From: Nonomuraea africana
Lineage (GTDB): Bacteria > Actinomycetota > Actinomycetes > Streptosporangiales > Streptosporangiaceae
Length of the DNA: 64,000 nucleotides
Assembly: GCF_014873535.1 (NCBI RefSeq)
Contig: NZ_JADBEF010000001.1
Coordinates: forward strand, 9,362,001-9,426,000
Direction of reading: 5' to 3'
Shown one piece after another: positions 33,224-41,316 of the stretch (its first letter is position 1; the number at the start of each line of letters is the position of its first letter). The notes under the pieces are model-generated. The model made no database searches. It had not been told where the DNA came from and saw only the letters and a program-made list of their open reading frames with translations. The translations under genes were made by a program, and so were the position numbers.

Positions 33224-33943
33224 GTGGCCTTGAACCCGCTGACGGTGTTGCGCCCGGTGCGGGCCGGCAACGCCTTCGAGGAGACCGTGGAACGGCTGCT
33301 CCAGGCGATCAAGCTCGGCATGGTGGCCCAGGGCGAGAAGCTCCCTCCCGAGCGAGAGCTCGCCGTCCAGCTGGGGATCAGCAGGGTGACCCTCCGCGAG
33401 GCCATCCGCGCGCTGCAGGAGGCCGGCTACCTGGACGTACGCCGAGGGCGCTACGGCGGCGCCTTCGTCACCTACGCCCCGCCGCCGCCGGGGAGCGGCG
33501 ACCTGCGCCAGGCGGTCGCCGACATGGGCACCGACTCGCTCGCCGACGCGCTCACCTTCAGGATGGCGGTGGAGTGCGGGGCGGCCCAGGTGCTGGCCAC
33601 CACCCCGCTCGGCGAGGAGCAGCGTGCCCTGCTCCTCGGCCGGCTGGCCGACCTGAACGCGGCGCGCCCCGACGAGTACCGCCGCCTCGACACGGCCTTC
33701 CACCTGTCGATCGCCGAGCTGACCGGCTCCGCGCTCCTGGCCGCCACCTGCGCCGACGCCCGTCTCCGGGTCACGGACCTGCTCAACGCCATCCCAATGC
33801 TGCAGGTCAACATCGAACACGCGGCCGCCCAGCACGAGGCCATCGTCGCCGCGATCCTGGCCGGAGACCCGGACGGGGCGCGCAGGGCGGTCGCCGAGCA
33901 CCTGGAGGGCACCGCCGCCCTCCTGCGCGCCTTCCTCGCGTGA
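33224..33943 (+). CDS. FadR/GntR-family regulator of the amine operon
   Basis: About 239 residues from GTG 33224 (TTG 33230 and GTG 33191 are alternatives; AAGGGGG near 33218 favours one of the first two). The N-terminal winged helix-turn-helix contains KLPPERELAVQLGISRVTLREAIRAL, and a C-terminal FCD ligand domain has the metal-site histidines in DTAFHLSIAEL and AAAQHEAIVAAI. It is divergent from the GS gene across about 60 bases containing a repeated ATTGG (33182 and 33201). It probably represses the operon until the amine or an intermediate binds; inferred. Confidence 0.88.
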   Translation: MALNPLTVLRPVRAGNAFEETVERLLQAIKLGMVAQGEKLPPERELAVQLGISRVTLREAIRALQEAGYLDVRRGRYGGAFVTYAPPPPGSGDLRQAVADMGTDSLADALTFRMAVECGAAQVLATTPLGEEQRALLLGRLADLNAARPDEYRRLDTAFHLSIAELTGSALLAATCADARLRVTDLLNAIPMLQVNIEHAAAQHEAIVAAILAGDPDGARRAVAEHLEGTAALLRAFLA

Positions 33944-34013
33944 ACCGTCGCCGGTTCCCGAGACTCCGTTCCGCGATCGCCTGCCCGATGCGGAGCCAGG
34001 CGCCGAGGGCCGC

Positions 34014-35732
34014 CTAGAGCGGAATCTCCTGGACGGTGCCATCGTGCCACGTGACGGTCGCCGCCACGGGGTCGTAGACGGGCGGTGGGGGTGCGGGGGC
34101 CGCCGAGAGGGTCACCACGCACGCGAAGACGGACTCCGGCTCCCCGCACTCGCCCTCCAGGCAGGGGACCAGCGCGTCCGGGCCGAAGACGGTGCCCTCG
34201 GGGGACTTCAGGACCGAGGAGCGGGTGAAGCCATGCAGGGGGAGGAGGGCGCTGCTCAGTTCCTCTCCTGCCGTCTCGGGAAGGGCCCAGCCGGTCTGGC
34301 GGACCACCGTGCCCGAGGGGGCGGTGACCCGGTGGAGCCGTACCTCGTGCGGGCCGCGCACCATGCTGACGCTCTCGATCAGCGTCGAGGGCGTGGGACG
34401 GCAGGACGAGGCGGCCCAGCCGGGTCCGGCGCCGAGCGGGGTGATGGGTCCCCGCGAGGTCGTCTCGCCGTCGATCACCAGGGCGACGTGGTTGTCGGCG
34501 GGGGTGCTCGGGCCCGTGCGGGTGGAGTAGGCCAGGCGCTGGTAGAGCGGGTCGTCGGGGCCGCCGCCCGGAGGCTGGTGGTCGCTGCCGTGGTTGACCA
34601 GCCTGACCAGGCCGTCGGCCGCGGTCGAGTGGACCAGCAGCCCGGGGCCGGGCAGGCCGATCGCCTGGTCGGCGCGTTCGACGGGGCCCGGTTCCTCCAC
34701 CTCGGTCCAGGCGGGGTGGTCGGCGGGCAGGAGGAGGCCGAGGAAACCCTTCGAGGCCCAGTACGGCGAGGCCGAGCCCGAGTATGGCTGCAGCGAGGGC
34801 TCGTGCTGGCCGTACCAGCCGAGCGTGAGCAGGCCCTGAGGGGACAGCGCCCTGCCGTCGGCGAGGAAGTGCCTGAGCGCGCCGCTGGCCAGGCGGCGGG
34901 CCGTCCCGGGAGAGTAGGGAGAGACGCCGAGCAGCTCGCCCGCCCACACCGGCGCGGCGGCGGCGAAGCGGTAGATGACCGACCTGCCGTGGTAGACCGG
35001 GGCGCCGTTGGCGTCGAAGGCGGAGCCGTAGTTGCTCAGGAACGCGCGCAGCCGCGTGGCGTACGGCTCGACGGGCCCGCCGAGGTAGGCGTGGACGGCC
35101 GGGTAGAGGTGCATGGCCCAGCCGTTGTAGTGGTCGAAGTCGCGCCCATCGCCGTCGCGGTACCAGCCGTCGCCCTCGTACCAGCGTTCGATCCTGTTCA
35201 GGCCGCGCTCGATCGCGCCCTCGTCGTCGAGGCCGAGGTCGTGGAAGAAGCCCGCGCCGGCGACGGGGAACAGGTGCCAGTTGTTGTCCACGGGCTTGTG
35301 GCGCAGCGTCCCGCGCAGCCACTCCAGCGTCCGCTCCTGAACCTCGGCGGGCAGCCTGTCCCAGAGCTGGGCGCGCGTCAGCCGGAGGCCGATGGCGATG
35401 GAAGCGGCCTCGACCATGGGCTGGAAGCGGTCCTTGATCTCCGGCCAGGCGCCGAGGGGGCCGGTCGCGAGCCCTTCGGCGTACGGCTGGAGCGCCGCGG
35501 GGTCGCCGCCGCCCGCCACTCTGAAGGCCGCCAGCAGGAACGTACGGGCATATCCCTCGAGTCCGTCACAGTCGGACCAGCTGGCCCTTCCGGGCAAAGT
35601 GATCAACGAGTGATCGGGTGAGCGATACGGTTCGACCGCCGACAGCAGGGCGTCGGCGGCGGCCTCCCAGTGCGCGCGCGTCCACCCGGTGTACGGGCTG
35701 AGCGATCGGTCTTCAGGCGGAAGGGCGAACAT
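34014..35732 (-). CDS. DUF2264 protein, probable glycan-active alpha/alpha-toroid enzyme
   Basis: A 572-residue DUF2264 protein. The first 370 residues are helical with aromatic-rich motifs (GLEGYARTFLLAAFRVAGG, VDNNWHLFPVAGAGFF, FDHYNGWAMHLYPAVHAYLGG), as in the (alpha/alpha)6 barrels of glycan hydrolases and lyases; the C-terminus is beta-rich. There is no signal peptide, so it acts on imported oligosaccharides. It is divergent from the DeoR/PBP regulator that heads the sugar transport genes. The family lacks an established reaction as far as I can say; an action on unsaturated uronides from the PL8 lyase is a guess. Confidence 0.82.
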   Translation of the reverse strand: MFALPPEDRSLSPYTGWTRAHWEAAADALLSAVEPYRSPDHSLITLPGRASWSDCDGLEGYARTFLLAAFRVAGGGDPAALQPYAEGLATGPLGAWPEIKDRFQPMVEAASIAIGLRLTRAQLWDRLPAEVQERTLEWLRGTLRHKPVDNNWHLFPVAGAGFFHDLGLDDEGAIERGLNRIERWYEGDGWYRDGDGRDFDHYNGWAMHLYPAVHAYLGGPVEPYATRLRAFLSNYGSAFDANGAPVYHGRSVIYRFAAAAPVWAGELLGVSPYSPGTARRLASGALRHFLADGRALSPQGLLTLGWYGQHEPSLQPYSGSASPYWASKGFLGLLLPADHPAWTEVEEPGPVERADQAIGLPGPGLLVHSTAADGLVRLVNHGSDHQPPGGGPDDPLYQRLAYSTRTGPSTPADNHVALVIDGETTSRGPITPLGAGPGWAASSCRPTPSTLIESVSMVRGPHEVRLHRVTAPSGTVVRQTGWALPETAGEELSSALLPLHGFTRSSVLKSPEGTVFGPDALVPCLEGECGEPESVFACVVTLSAAPAPPPPVYDPVAATVTWHDGTVQEIPL

Positions 35733-35752
35733 GCGGGCTCCGGGGGATGATC

Positions 35753-35770
35753 GAACGAAACAATACGTTC
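35753..35770 (+). promoter_or_regulatory. Candidate operator of the DeoR/PBP regulator
   Basis: GAACG...CGTTC inverted repeat (35753-35757, 35766-35770) in the 92-base divergent region between the DUF2264 gene and the regulator. A related TTTCGTT with CGTTC occurs at 36880-36892 before the sugar-binding protein gene. Similarity is limited; tentative. Confidence 0.35.
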
Positions 35771-35824
35771 ACAGCCGAAACCTACAGCGCTAGGATCGCA
35801 GGCGTCGAGTGTTAGGAGTCCCCC

Positions 35825-36871
35825 TTGTTCGTCGAGCAACGCCACGAGCTCATCCTCCGAGAGGTGCGCGAACGCGGATCCGTGCGGCTGGCCGACCTGG
35901 TCGACCGGCTCGGCGTCTCGATGGTCACCCTGCGCAGAGATGTCGAGCACCTGGCGGGTCAGGGGCTGGTCACCAGGGTGCACGGCGGCGTCACGCTGCC
36001 CCCTGAGACAGCTGCCGACAGCCGTCCCGTGAGCGATCGCTCGCTCACGATCGGCATGCTGGTGCCCTCGGCCACCTACTACTACCCCACGGTCATCAAG
36101 GCCGCCCGTGACCAGGCGCAACGCCTTGGCGCGCGGCTCGTGCTCGGCGTCTCCCGCTACGACGACGAGGAGGATCGCAAGCAGGTGGGGCAGCTGATCG
36201 CGGGCGGGGTCGAGGGGCTGCTGCTCACGACGAGCAGACAGCCCGACGAGTCGCACGTGGCGTGGCTCGCGGAGCTCGGGGTGCCTGCCGTCCTGGTGGA
36301 GCGGATCGCCGAGCTGGGCGGACCGGCCTCGTTCATGGACGCGGCCGCCTCCCACCACGCGCACGGCGCCTTCCTCGGCACCAGGCACCTGGCCGAGCTG
36401 GGCCATCGCAGGGTGGCGATGGTGAGCCGCGACAGCCCGACCGCGCCGCGGGTGCGTCACGGCTTCGTGTCGGCGGTGCGCGACCTGGGGCTCGAGACGC
36501 CCGGCGAGTTCGGCGTGGAGCAGGACGGGCCGTCGGACGAGCAGGTCGCGCAGGTGGTCAGGGCCATCGGCGACGGCTCGGTGACCGGGCTGCTCGTGCA
36601 CAACGACGAGGACGCGCTCCTGCTGGTGCAGCATCTGCGCCTGGCCGGCGTGCGGATCCCGCGTGACGTCTCGATCGTGGCCTACGACGACGAGGTGGCC
36701 GCGCTCAGCGATCCGCCGCTCACCGCGGTCGCCCCGCCCAAGGCCGCGGTCGGGCGGCGCGCCGTTGACCTGCTGGTTCAGCGCATCGAGCAGGGCTCGT
36801 CGGCGGCCGCCCAGCACGTGGCGCTGCTGCCCGAGCTCAGGGTGCGCGAATCCACGGCGAAGCGTGGCTGA
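35825..36871 (+). CDS. DeoR-type HTH fused to LacI/PBP ligand domain, transcriptional regulator
   Basis: A 348-residue chimera. Residues 1-60 form a DeoR-family winged helix (RHELILREVRERGSVRLAD and VSMVTLRRDVEHLAGQGLV); residues 73-340 form a LacI-type periplasmic-binding-protein sensor (LTIGMLVPSATYYYPTVIKA, GVPAVLVERI, DVSIVAYDDEVAAL). TTG 35825 is well supported by AGGAG at 35814-35818. It probably controls the adjacent sugar ABC genes and the DUF2264 gene in response to an oligosaccharide. The HTH type differs from ordinary LacI regulators, a combination known but uncommon. Confidence 0.9.
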   Translation: MFVEQRHELILREVRERGSVRLADLVDRLGVSMVTLRRDVEHLAGQGLVTRVHGGVTLPPETAADSRPVSDRSLTIGMLVPSATYYYPTVIKAARDQAQRLGARLVLGVSRYDDEEDRKQVGQLIAGGVEGLLLTTSRQPDESHVAWLAELGVPAVLVERIAELGGPASFMDAAASHHAHGAFLGTRHLAELGHRRVAMVSRDSPTAPRVRHGFVSAVRDLGLETPGEFGVEQDGPSDEQVAQVVRAIGDGSVTGLLVHNDEDALLLVQHLRLAGVRIPRDVSIVAYDDEVAALSDPPLTAVAPPKAAVGRRAVDLLVQRIEQGSSAAAQHVALLPELRVRESTAKRG

Positions 36872-36967
36872 ATGTTTTGCGTTCATTTCGTTACTGATCG
36901 ATATCTAGACAAGTCTTTGTTTTTGAGCGAATGATGCTCTAGCGATCGGAAGCGATGAGGAGCAATC

Positions 36968-38284
36968 ATGGAACGCAAGCGCGCCGCCGCCGGCATCGCC
37001 GGGATGCTGGCCGGTATCACCCTGCTCGCGGCCTGTGGGGGCGGCGACAGCGAACCTACGGCCCCCGCGGCCGAGGCGGGCAAGCCCGCGGAGGTCACCT
37101 TCTGGGGCTGGGCCAAGGGCACGCAGGAGGTCGTCGACGCCTTCAACAAGTCGCACAAGGACATCCAGATCAAGTTCGAGGAGATCCCCTCGGGCAACGC
37201 GGGCGGCTACGCGAAGTTCTCCAACGCCGTGAAGGCGGGCAACGCCCCCGACGTGATGTCCATCGAGTACCCGCAGCTTCCCGACTTCGTGAACCAGGGC
37301 GCGCTGCAGGACATCACCGCCGAGGTCGCCGACGTCAAGGGCAAGTACCCCGCCAGCGTCTTCAGCCTCGTCGAGCTCGGCGGCAAGACCTGGTCGGTGC
37401 CCATGGACGCGGCGCCGCAGGTCTTCTTCTACCGCAAGGACCTGTTCGAGAAGAACAAGATCGAGGTCCCGAAGACCTGGGACGACTTCAAGGCCGCCGC
37501 CGAGAAGGTCAAGAAGGCCGACGACAAGGCGCGCATCGCCACCTTCTTCCCCGACGACCCGAGCGTCATCGCCGCCCTCGCCTGGCAGGCGGGCGGCAAG
37601 TGGTTCGGCACCGAGGGTGACGCGTGGAAGGTCTCCATCAACGACGAGGCCACCAAGAAGGTCGCCGACTACTGGCAGGGCCTGGTCAAGGACGACCTCG
37701 TCAAGGTGCAGCCCTCCTTCAGCCAGGAGTGGAACGCCGCGTTCGAGGACGACACGCTCTGGGGCTACGTCGGCGCCAACTGGGGCGCGGGCGTCATGAA
37801 GGGCAACCACGCGGGCCAGTCCGGCAAGTGGGCCATCGCGCCGGTCCCGAACTGGGGCACCCCGGCCAGCGGCATGCTCGGCGGCACCACCTTCGGCGTC
37901 GCCAAGAACAGCAAGAACGTCAAGGCGGCCGTCGAGGTCATCAAGTGGCTGACCGGCTCCCCCGAGGCGTGGACGGCCCGCCTCTCCTCCGGCACCTCCA
38001 GCGGCTTCCCCGCGATCGCGGACCTGGTGCCGGTGGCGGCCAAGAGCTTCGACGCGTCCTTCTACGGCGGCCAGGACATCTACGCCCTCTTCACCGAGGC
38101 CTACGGGACCATCCAGCCGGGCTGGACGTGGGGACCGAGCATGGTGCAGACGCTCACCTCCTTCAAGGACGCCCTCGGCAAGGTGAGCACCGGCGGCACC
38201 ACGCTGCCCGAGGTGCTGGAGACCGTGCAGACGGCGACGGTGAACGAGATCAAGGGGCGCGGGCTGAACGTGGCCCAGCCGTAG
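36968..38284 (+). CDS. Sugar ABC transporter substrate-binding lipoprotein
   Basis: A 438-residue extracytoplasmic binding protein (SBP family 1). The N-terminus is a lipoprotein signal with lipobox LAAC, giving lipidated Cys23. The body shows EVTFWGWAKGTQEVVDAF, KAGNAPDVMSIEYPQLPDF and a C-terminal hinge region typical of oligosaccharide binders. GAGGAG lies upstream of ATG 36968. It begins the transport operon with two permeases downstream; the 220-base gap to the first permease is repeat-rich. The likely ligand is an oligosaccharide released by the PL8 lyase. Confidence 0.93.
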   Translation: MERKRAAAGIAGMLAGITLLAACGGGDSEPTAPAAEAGKPAEVTFWGWAKGTQEVVDAFNKSHKDIQIKFEEIPSGNAGGYAKFSNAVKAGNAPDVMSIEYPQLPDFVNQGALQDITAEVADVKGKYPASVFSLVELGGKTWSVPMDAAPQVFFYRKDLFEKNKIEVPKTWDDFKAAAEKVKKADDKARIATFFPDDPSVIAALAWQAGGKWFGTEGDAWKVSINDEATKKVADYWQGLVKDDLVKVQPSFSQEWNAAFEDDTLWGYVGANWGAGVMKGNHAGQSGKWAIAPVPNWGTPASGMLGGTTFGVAKNSKNVKAAVEVIKWLTGSPEAWTARLSSGTSSGFPAIADLVPVAAKSFDASFYGGQDIYALFTEAYGTIQPGWTWGPSMVQTLTSFKDALGKVSTGGTTLPEVLETVQTATVNEIKGRGLNVAQP

Positions 38285-38288
38285 GACT

Positions 38289-38420
38289 GAGGTTCTCTGG
38301 GCGAAGAACGCGGCCCTCTCCGTCGGGCGGGGGCCGGGGTTCTTCGGAAAAGGGGAGCGGTCCTCTCCGTCGGATGCGGGTTGAGGTTCTCCGGGTGAGG
38401 GTCGCTCTGTCGAGGGTTCT
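38289..38420 (+). repeat. Degenerate repeats between binding-protein and permease genes
   Basis: GAGGTTCTC (38289, 38384, degenerate near 38412) and CCTCTCCGTCGG (38315-38326 and 38363-38374) recur in the gap, giving an imperfect repeated unit. Such intercistronic repeats may stabilise the upstream mRNA and so raise the amount of binding protein over permease. Confidence 0.55.
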
Positions 38421-38468
38421 CCGAGGAGCGCGGCACCCCCGGCAGGGCGTGGGTCGAGGAGACGGTGC

Positions 38469-38486
38469 GGTACGGCGGGCCGTACC
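38469..38486 (+). promoter_or_regulatory. Palindrome before the permease gene
   Basis: GGTACGGC-GG-GCCGTACC, a perfect 8-bp dyad ending 17 bases before the permease start. Could be an operator or an RNA hairpin modulating permease translation. Confidence 0.45.
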
Positions 38487-38503
38487 AGATCGGAGAGATG
38501 GAG

Positions 38504-39400
38504 ATGACAGCAGACACACAGGCGCGCGCCCCAGGGGAGGACTGGCGCAGGCGGGGAGCGATCCTGCTCTTCGTCGGCCCGTTCTTCGCCCTGTTCGCCG
38601 CGGTCATCGTGGCTCCCCTGGCCTACGCGGTCTACCTGAGCCTGTTCAGCGAGAAGTCGTCGGGGCTCGGCTTCGGCGGCGCCGAGACGGTCTTCGTCGG
38701 GCTCGGCAACTACCTCGACACGCTCGCGGACCGGGCCTTCACCGACGGCTTCCTGATCATCCTCGGTTACTGCCTGTTCTACATCCCGCTGATGATCGGC
38801 GGCGCGCTCGGCCTGGCCCTGCTGCTGGACTCGGGCCTGGCCAGGGCGAAGAAGTTCTTCCAGCTGGCGCTGTTCATGCCGCACATCGTGCCGGGCGTGA
38901 TCGCCGGCCTGATCTGGCTCTACCTGTACCTGCCCGGCATCAGCCCCATCGTGGACCTGCTGGGCGGGGTCAACTTCCTCGGCGGCGACCAGGTGCTCGG
39001 CTCGGTGGTCAACATCGCGCTGTGGGAGTGGGTCGGCTACAACATGATCATCTACTTCGCCGCCCTGCAGGCCATCCCGGCCGAGGTGCTGGAGGCGGCG
39101 AGGATGGACGGCGCGGGCGCGATCAGGACCGCCCTGTCGGTGAAGGTGCCGCTGATCCGCGGCGCGGTGATCACCACGGTGCTGTTCACGATCATCGGCT
39201 CGCTGCAGCTGTTCACCGAGCCCATGGTGCTCGACAACGTCAGCGACGGCATCGTCAGCACCTGGACGCCGAACATGTACGCCTACAACGAGGCCTTCGG
39301 AAACAACGACTACGGCCAGGCGGGCGCGGCCTCGATCATCCTCGCGCTGCTGGCCGCCGTGCTCTCCTACGTCGTCACCAGGTGGGGTAACCGTCGATGA
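38504..39400 (+). CDS. Sugar ABC transporter permease (MalF type)
   Basis: A 298-residue inner-membrane permease with six predicted helices; the EAA loop is EVLEAARMDGAGAIRTALSVKVPLI. N-terminal AILLFVGPFFALFAAVIVAPL forms TM1. ATG 38504 has GGAG at 38492-38495; ATG 38498 is possible. Its stop overlaps the start of the second permease (ATGA). As usual for actinomycete CUT1 systems, no ATPase gene is linked and a shared MsiK-type ATPase is expected elsewhere. Confidence 0.93.
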   Translation: MTADTQARAPGEDWRRRGAILLFVGPFFALFAAVIVAPLAYAVYLSLFSEKSSGLGFGGAETVFVGLGNYLDTLADRAFTDGFLIILGYCLFYIPLMIGGALGLALLLDSGLARAKKFFQLALFMPHIVPGVIAGLIWLYLYLPGISPIVDLLGGVNFLGGDQVLGSVVNIALWEWVGYNMIIYFAALQAIPAEVLEAARMDGAGAIRTALSVKVPLIRGAVITTVLFTIIGSLQLFTEPMVLDNVSDGIVSTWTPNMYAYNEAFGNNDYGQAGAASIILALLAAVLSYVVTRWGNRR

Positions 39401-40230
39401 AGTGGATGTCCCGCGCGACGGTCAACGTCCTGCTGATCGTCGCCACCCTCTACACGCTGCTGCCGCTGACGTGGCTGCTGTTCGCCTCGACCAAGTCGCT
39501 GTCGGACCTCTACTCCACGCCGGGCTTCGCCTTCGGCGACTTCAACCTGATCGCCAACATCCGGGCGGTCAGCGCGGAGAACGGCGGGATCTTCTTCCGC
39601 TGGTACCTGAACAGCGTCCTGTACGCGGGCGTGGGCGCGGCGGTGAGCTCCTTCATCACCGTCATGTGCGGCTACGCCTTCGACAAGTACCAGTGGTTCG
39701 GCAAGGAGAAGATGTTCGGCCTGGTGCTGCTCGGCGTGCTGGTGCCGACCACCGCCACGGCGCTGCCGCTGTACCTGCTGGCCTCGAAGGTCGGCGTGGT
39801 CAACACCTTCTGGGCGGTCTTCATCCCGGTGCTGGTCCACCCCTTCGGGGTCTATCTGGCGCGCGTCCTGTCCTCGGGTTACGTGCCGATGGAAGTCCTG
39901 GAGGCGGCCAGGTCGGACGGCGCGGGCGAGATCCGCACCTTCACGAGGGTCGCGCTGCCGATGTTGATGCCGGCCTACGTGACGATCTTCCTGTTCCAGT
40001 TCACCGCGATCTGGAACAACTTCTTCCTGCCCCTCGTGATGCTCAACGACCAGCGGCTGTACCCGCTCAGCCTCGGTCTGTTCACCTGGGAGAAGCAGGG
40101 CAACGCCTTCCCCGAGTTCCACAGCCTGGTGATCACCGGATCGCTGCTGTCGGTGGTGCCGCTGCTGGTGGTCTTCATGTCGCTGCAGCGCTTCTGGAAG
40201 GCCGGGATGACGGCGGGCAGCGTCAAGTGA
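39397..40230 (+). CDS. Sugar ABC transporter permease (MalG type)
   Basis: A 277-residue permease with six helices and EAA loop EVLEAARSDGAGEIRTFTRVALPML. It forms the heterodimeric channel with the preceding permease. ATG 39397 overlaps its stop, and its own stop overlaps the GTG of the dehydrogenase (GTGA), so four genes are translated in a coupled series. Confidence 0.93.
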   Translation: MKWMSRATVNVLLIVATLYTLLPLTWLLFASTKSLSDLYSTPGFAFGDFNLIANIRAVSAENGGIFFRWYLNSVLYAGVGAAVSSFITVMCGYAFDKYQWFGKEKMFGLVLLGVLVPTTATALPLYLLASKVGVVNTFWAVFIPVLVHPFGVYLARVLSSGYVPMEVLEAARSDGAGEIRTFTRVALPMLMPAYVTIFLFQFTAIWNNFFLPLVMLNDQRLYPLSLGLFTWEKQGNAFPEFHSLVITGSLLSVVPLLVVFMSLQRFWKAGMTAGSVK

Positions 40231-41234
40231 ACGAGTTTTCGGGGGAGACCGTGAGAAGGCCGAAGACCCTTGTCGCCATGGGCAGGGAGGTGGCCGCAAG
40301 GCTGCTGAACCCCCAGTCCAGGAGCCGCCTGGCGATGATCGCCGACGTCGATCCCGACGTGGTGGTCGACGACTTCGCGGAGGCGGACCTGTCGGGGGTG
40401 GAGGTGCTGTACACCTCGTGGGGCTGCCCGCCGGTGACCGCCGAGGTCCTGGCAAGGGCGCCGAGGCTGCGCGCGATCGTGCACGCGGCCGGGTCGGTGA
40501 AGCACCACGTGACCGACGCGGTGTGGCAGCGCGGCATCGCGGTCTCCACCGCCGCCGACGCCAACGCCGGACCGGTCGCGGAGTTCACGCTCGCGTCGAT
40601 CCTCTACGCCAACAAGCGGGTGATCGACATCGCCCGCGCGTACAGGTCGGGGCGGGAGGACCAGAACTGGGACGCCCGTTTCCCCGGGTTCGGCAACTAC
40701 CGCCGTACGGTCGGGATCGTCGGCGCCTCCAGGATCGGCCGCAGGGTGATCGAGCTGCTGCGCCCCTTCGACCTGGAGGTGCTGGTCAGCGACCCCTACC
40801 TGCGTGAGGACCTGGGCGTGGCCAGGGTGGACCTGGACGAGCTGGTCGCCCGCTGCGACGTGGTCAGCCTGCACGCGCCCGACCTGCCCGAGACCCACCA
40901 CCTCATGAACGCCGCCCGCCTGGCCGGGATGCGCGACGGCGCCACCCTGATCAACACCGCCCGCGCCGCCCTGGTCGACCAGGAGGCGCTGACCGCCGAG
41001 CTGGTCGCGGGGCGGCTCTGCGCGATCCTCGACCACACCGAGCCGGAGATCCTGCCGGCCGCCTCACCCCTCTACGACCTGCCGAACGTCCTGGTCACCC
41101 CGCACATCGCCGGGTCGCTCGGCGGTGAGCTGGCCAGGATGGCCGACCTCGCGCTCGACGAACTGGCCCGCTACGCGCGCGGCCTGCCGTTCGAGCACGG
41201 CGTGGAACCCGCGAGCCTGTCCCGCTCAGCCTGA
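40227..41234 (+). CDS. D-2-hydroxyacid dehydrogenase family protein
   Basis: About 335 residues from GTG 40227 (GTG 40251 is possible, with GGGGGAG just upstream). The NAD-binding motif is VGIVGASRIGRRVIELL, with Ser in place of the usual second glycine. Catalytic Arg (INTARAALVD), Glu (DHTEPE) and His (TPHIAGSLGG) are in the family positions. Its coupling to the sugar permeases suggests reduction or oxidation of a keto- or hydroxy-acid derived from the imported uronic sugar; exact substrate unknown. Confidence 0.88.
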   Translation: MNEFSGETVRRPKTLVAMGREVAARLLNPQSRSRLAMIADVDPDVVVDDFAEADLSGVEVLYTSWGCPPVTAEVLARAPRLRAIVHAAGSVKHHVTDAVWQRGIAVSTAADANAGPVAEFTLASILYANKRVIDIARAYRSGREDQNWDARFPGFGNYRRTVGIVGASRIGRRVIELLRPFDLEVLVSDPYLREDLGVARVDLDELVARCDVVSLHAPDLPETHHLMNAARLAGMRDGATLINTARAALVDQEALTAELVAGRLCAILDHTEPEILPAASPLYDLPNVLVTPHIAGSLGGELARMADLALDELARYARGLPFEHGVEPASLSRSA

Positions 41235-41307
41235 CACCTGCCCGTCCGACACCTGCCCGTCCGACACCTGCCCGTCCGACACCCGTCCGTCTGACACCTG
41301 CCCGGAG
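41233..41307 (+). repeat. Five 15-bp tandem repeats before the PL8 lyase gene
   Basis: GACACCTGCCCGTCC occurs three times exactly (41233-41277), then twice with changes (41278-41292, 41293-41307). The last unit ends in CCCGGAG and so supplies the lyase ribosome-binding site GGAGG (41304-41308). The first copy overlaps the stop codon of the dehydrogenase gene. Confidence 0.85.
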
Positions 41308-41316
41308 GCACCCCCC

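Noticed and set aside
41233..41307. Possible CRISPR array
   Set aside because: Units are 15 bp, directly adjoining, without spacers, and there are no cas genes.
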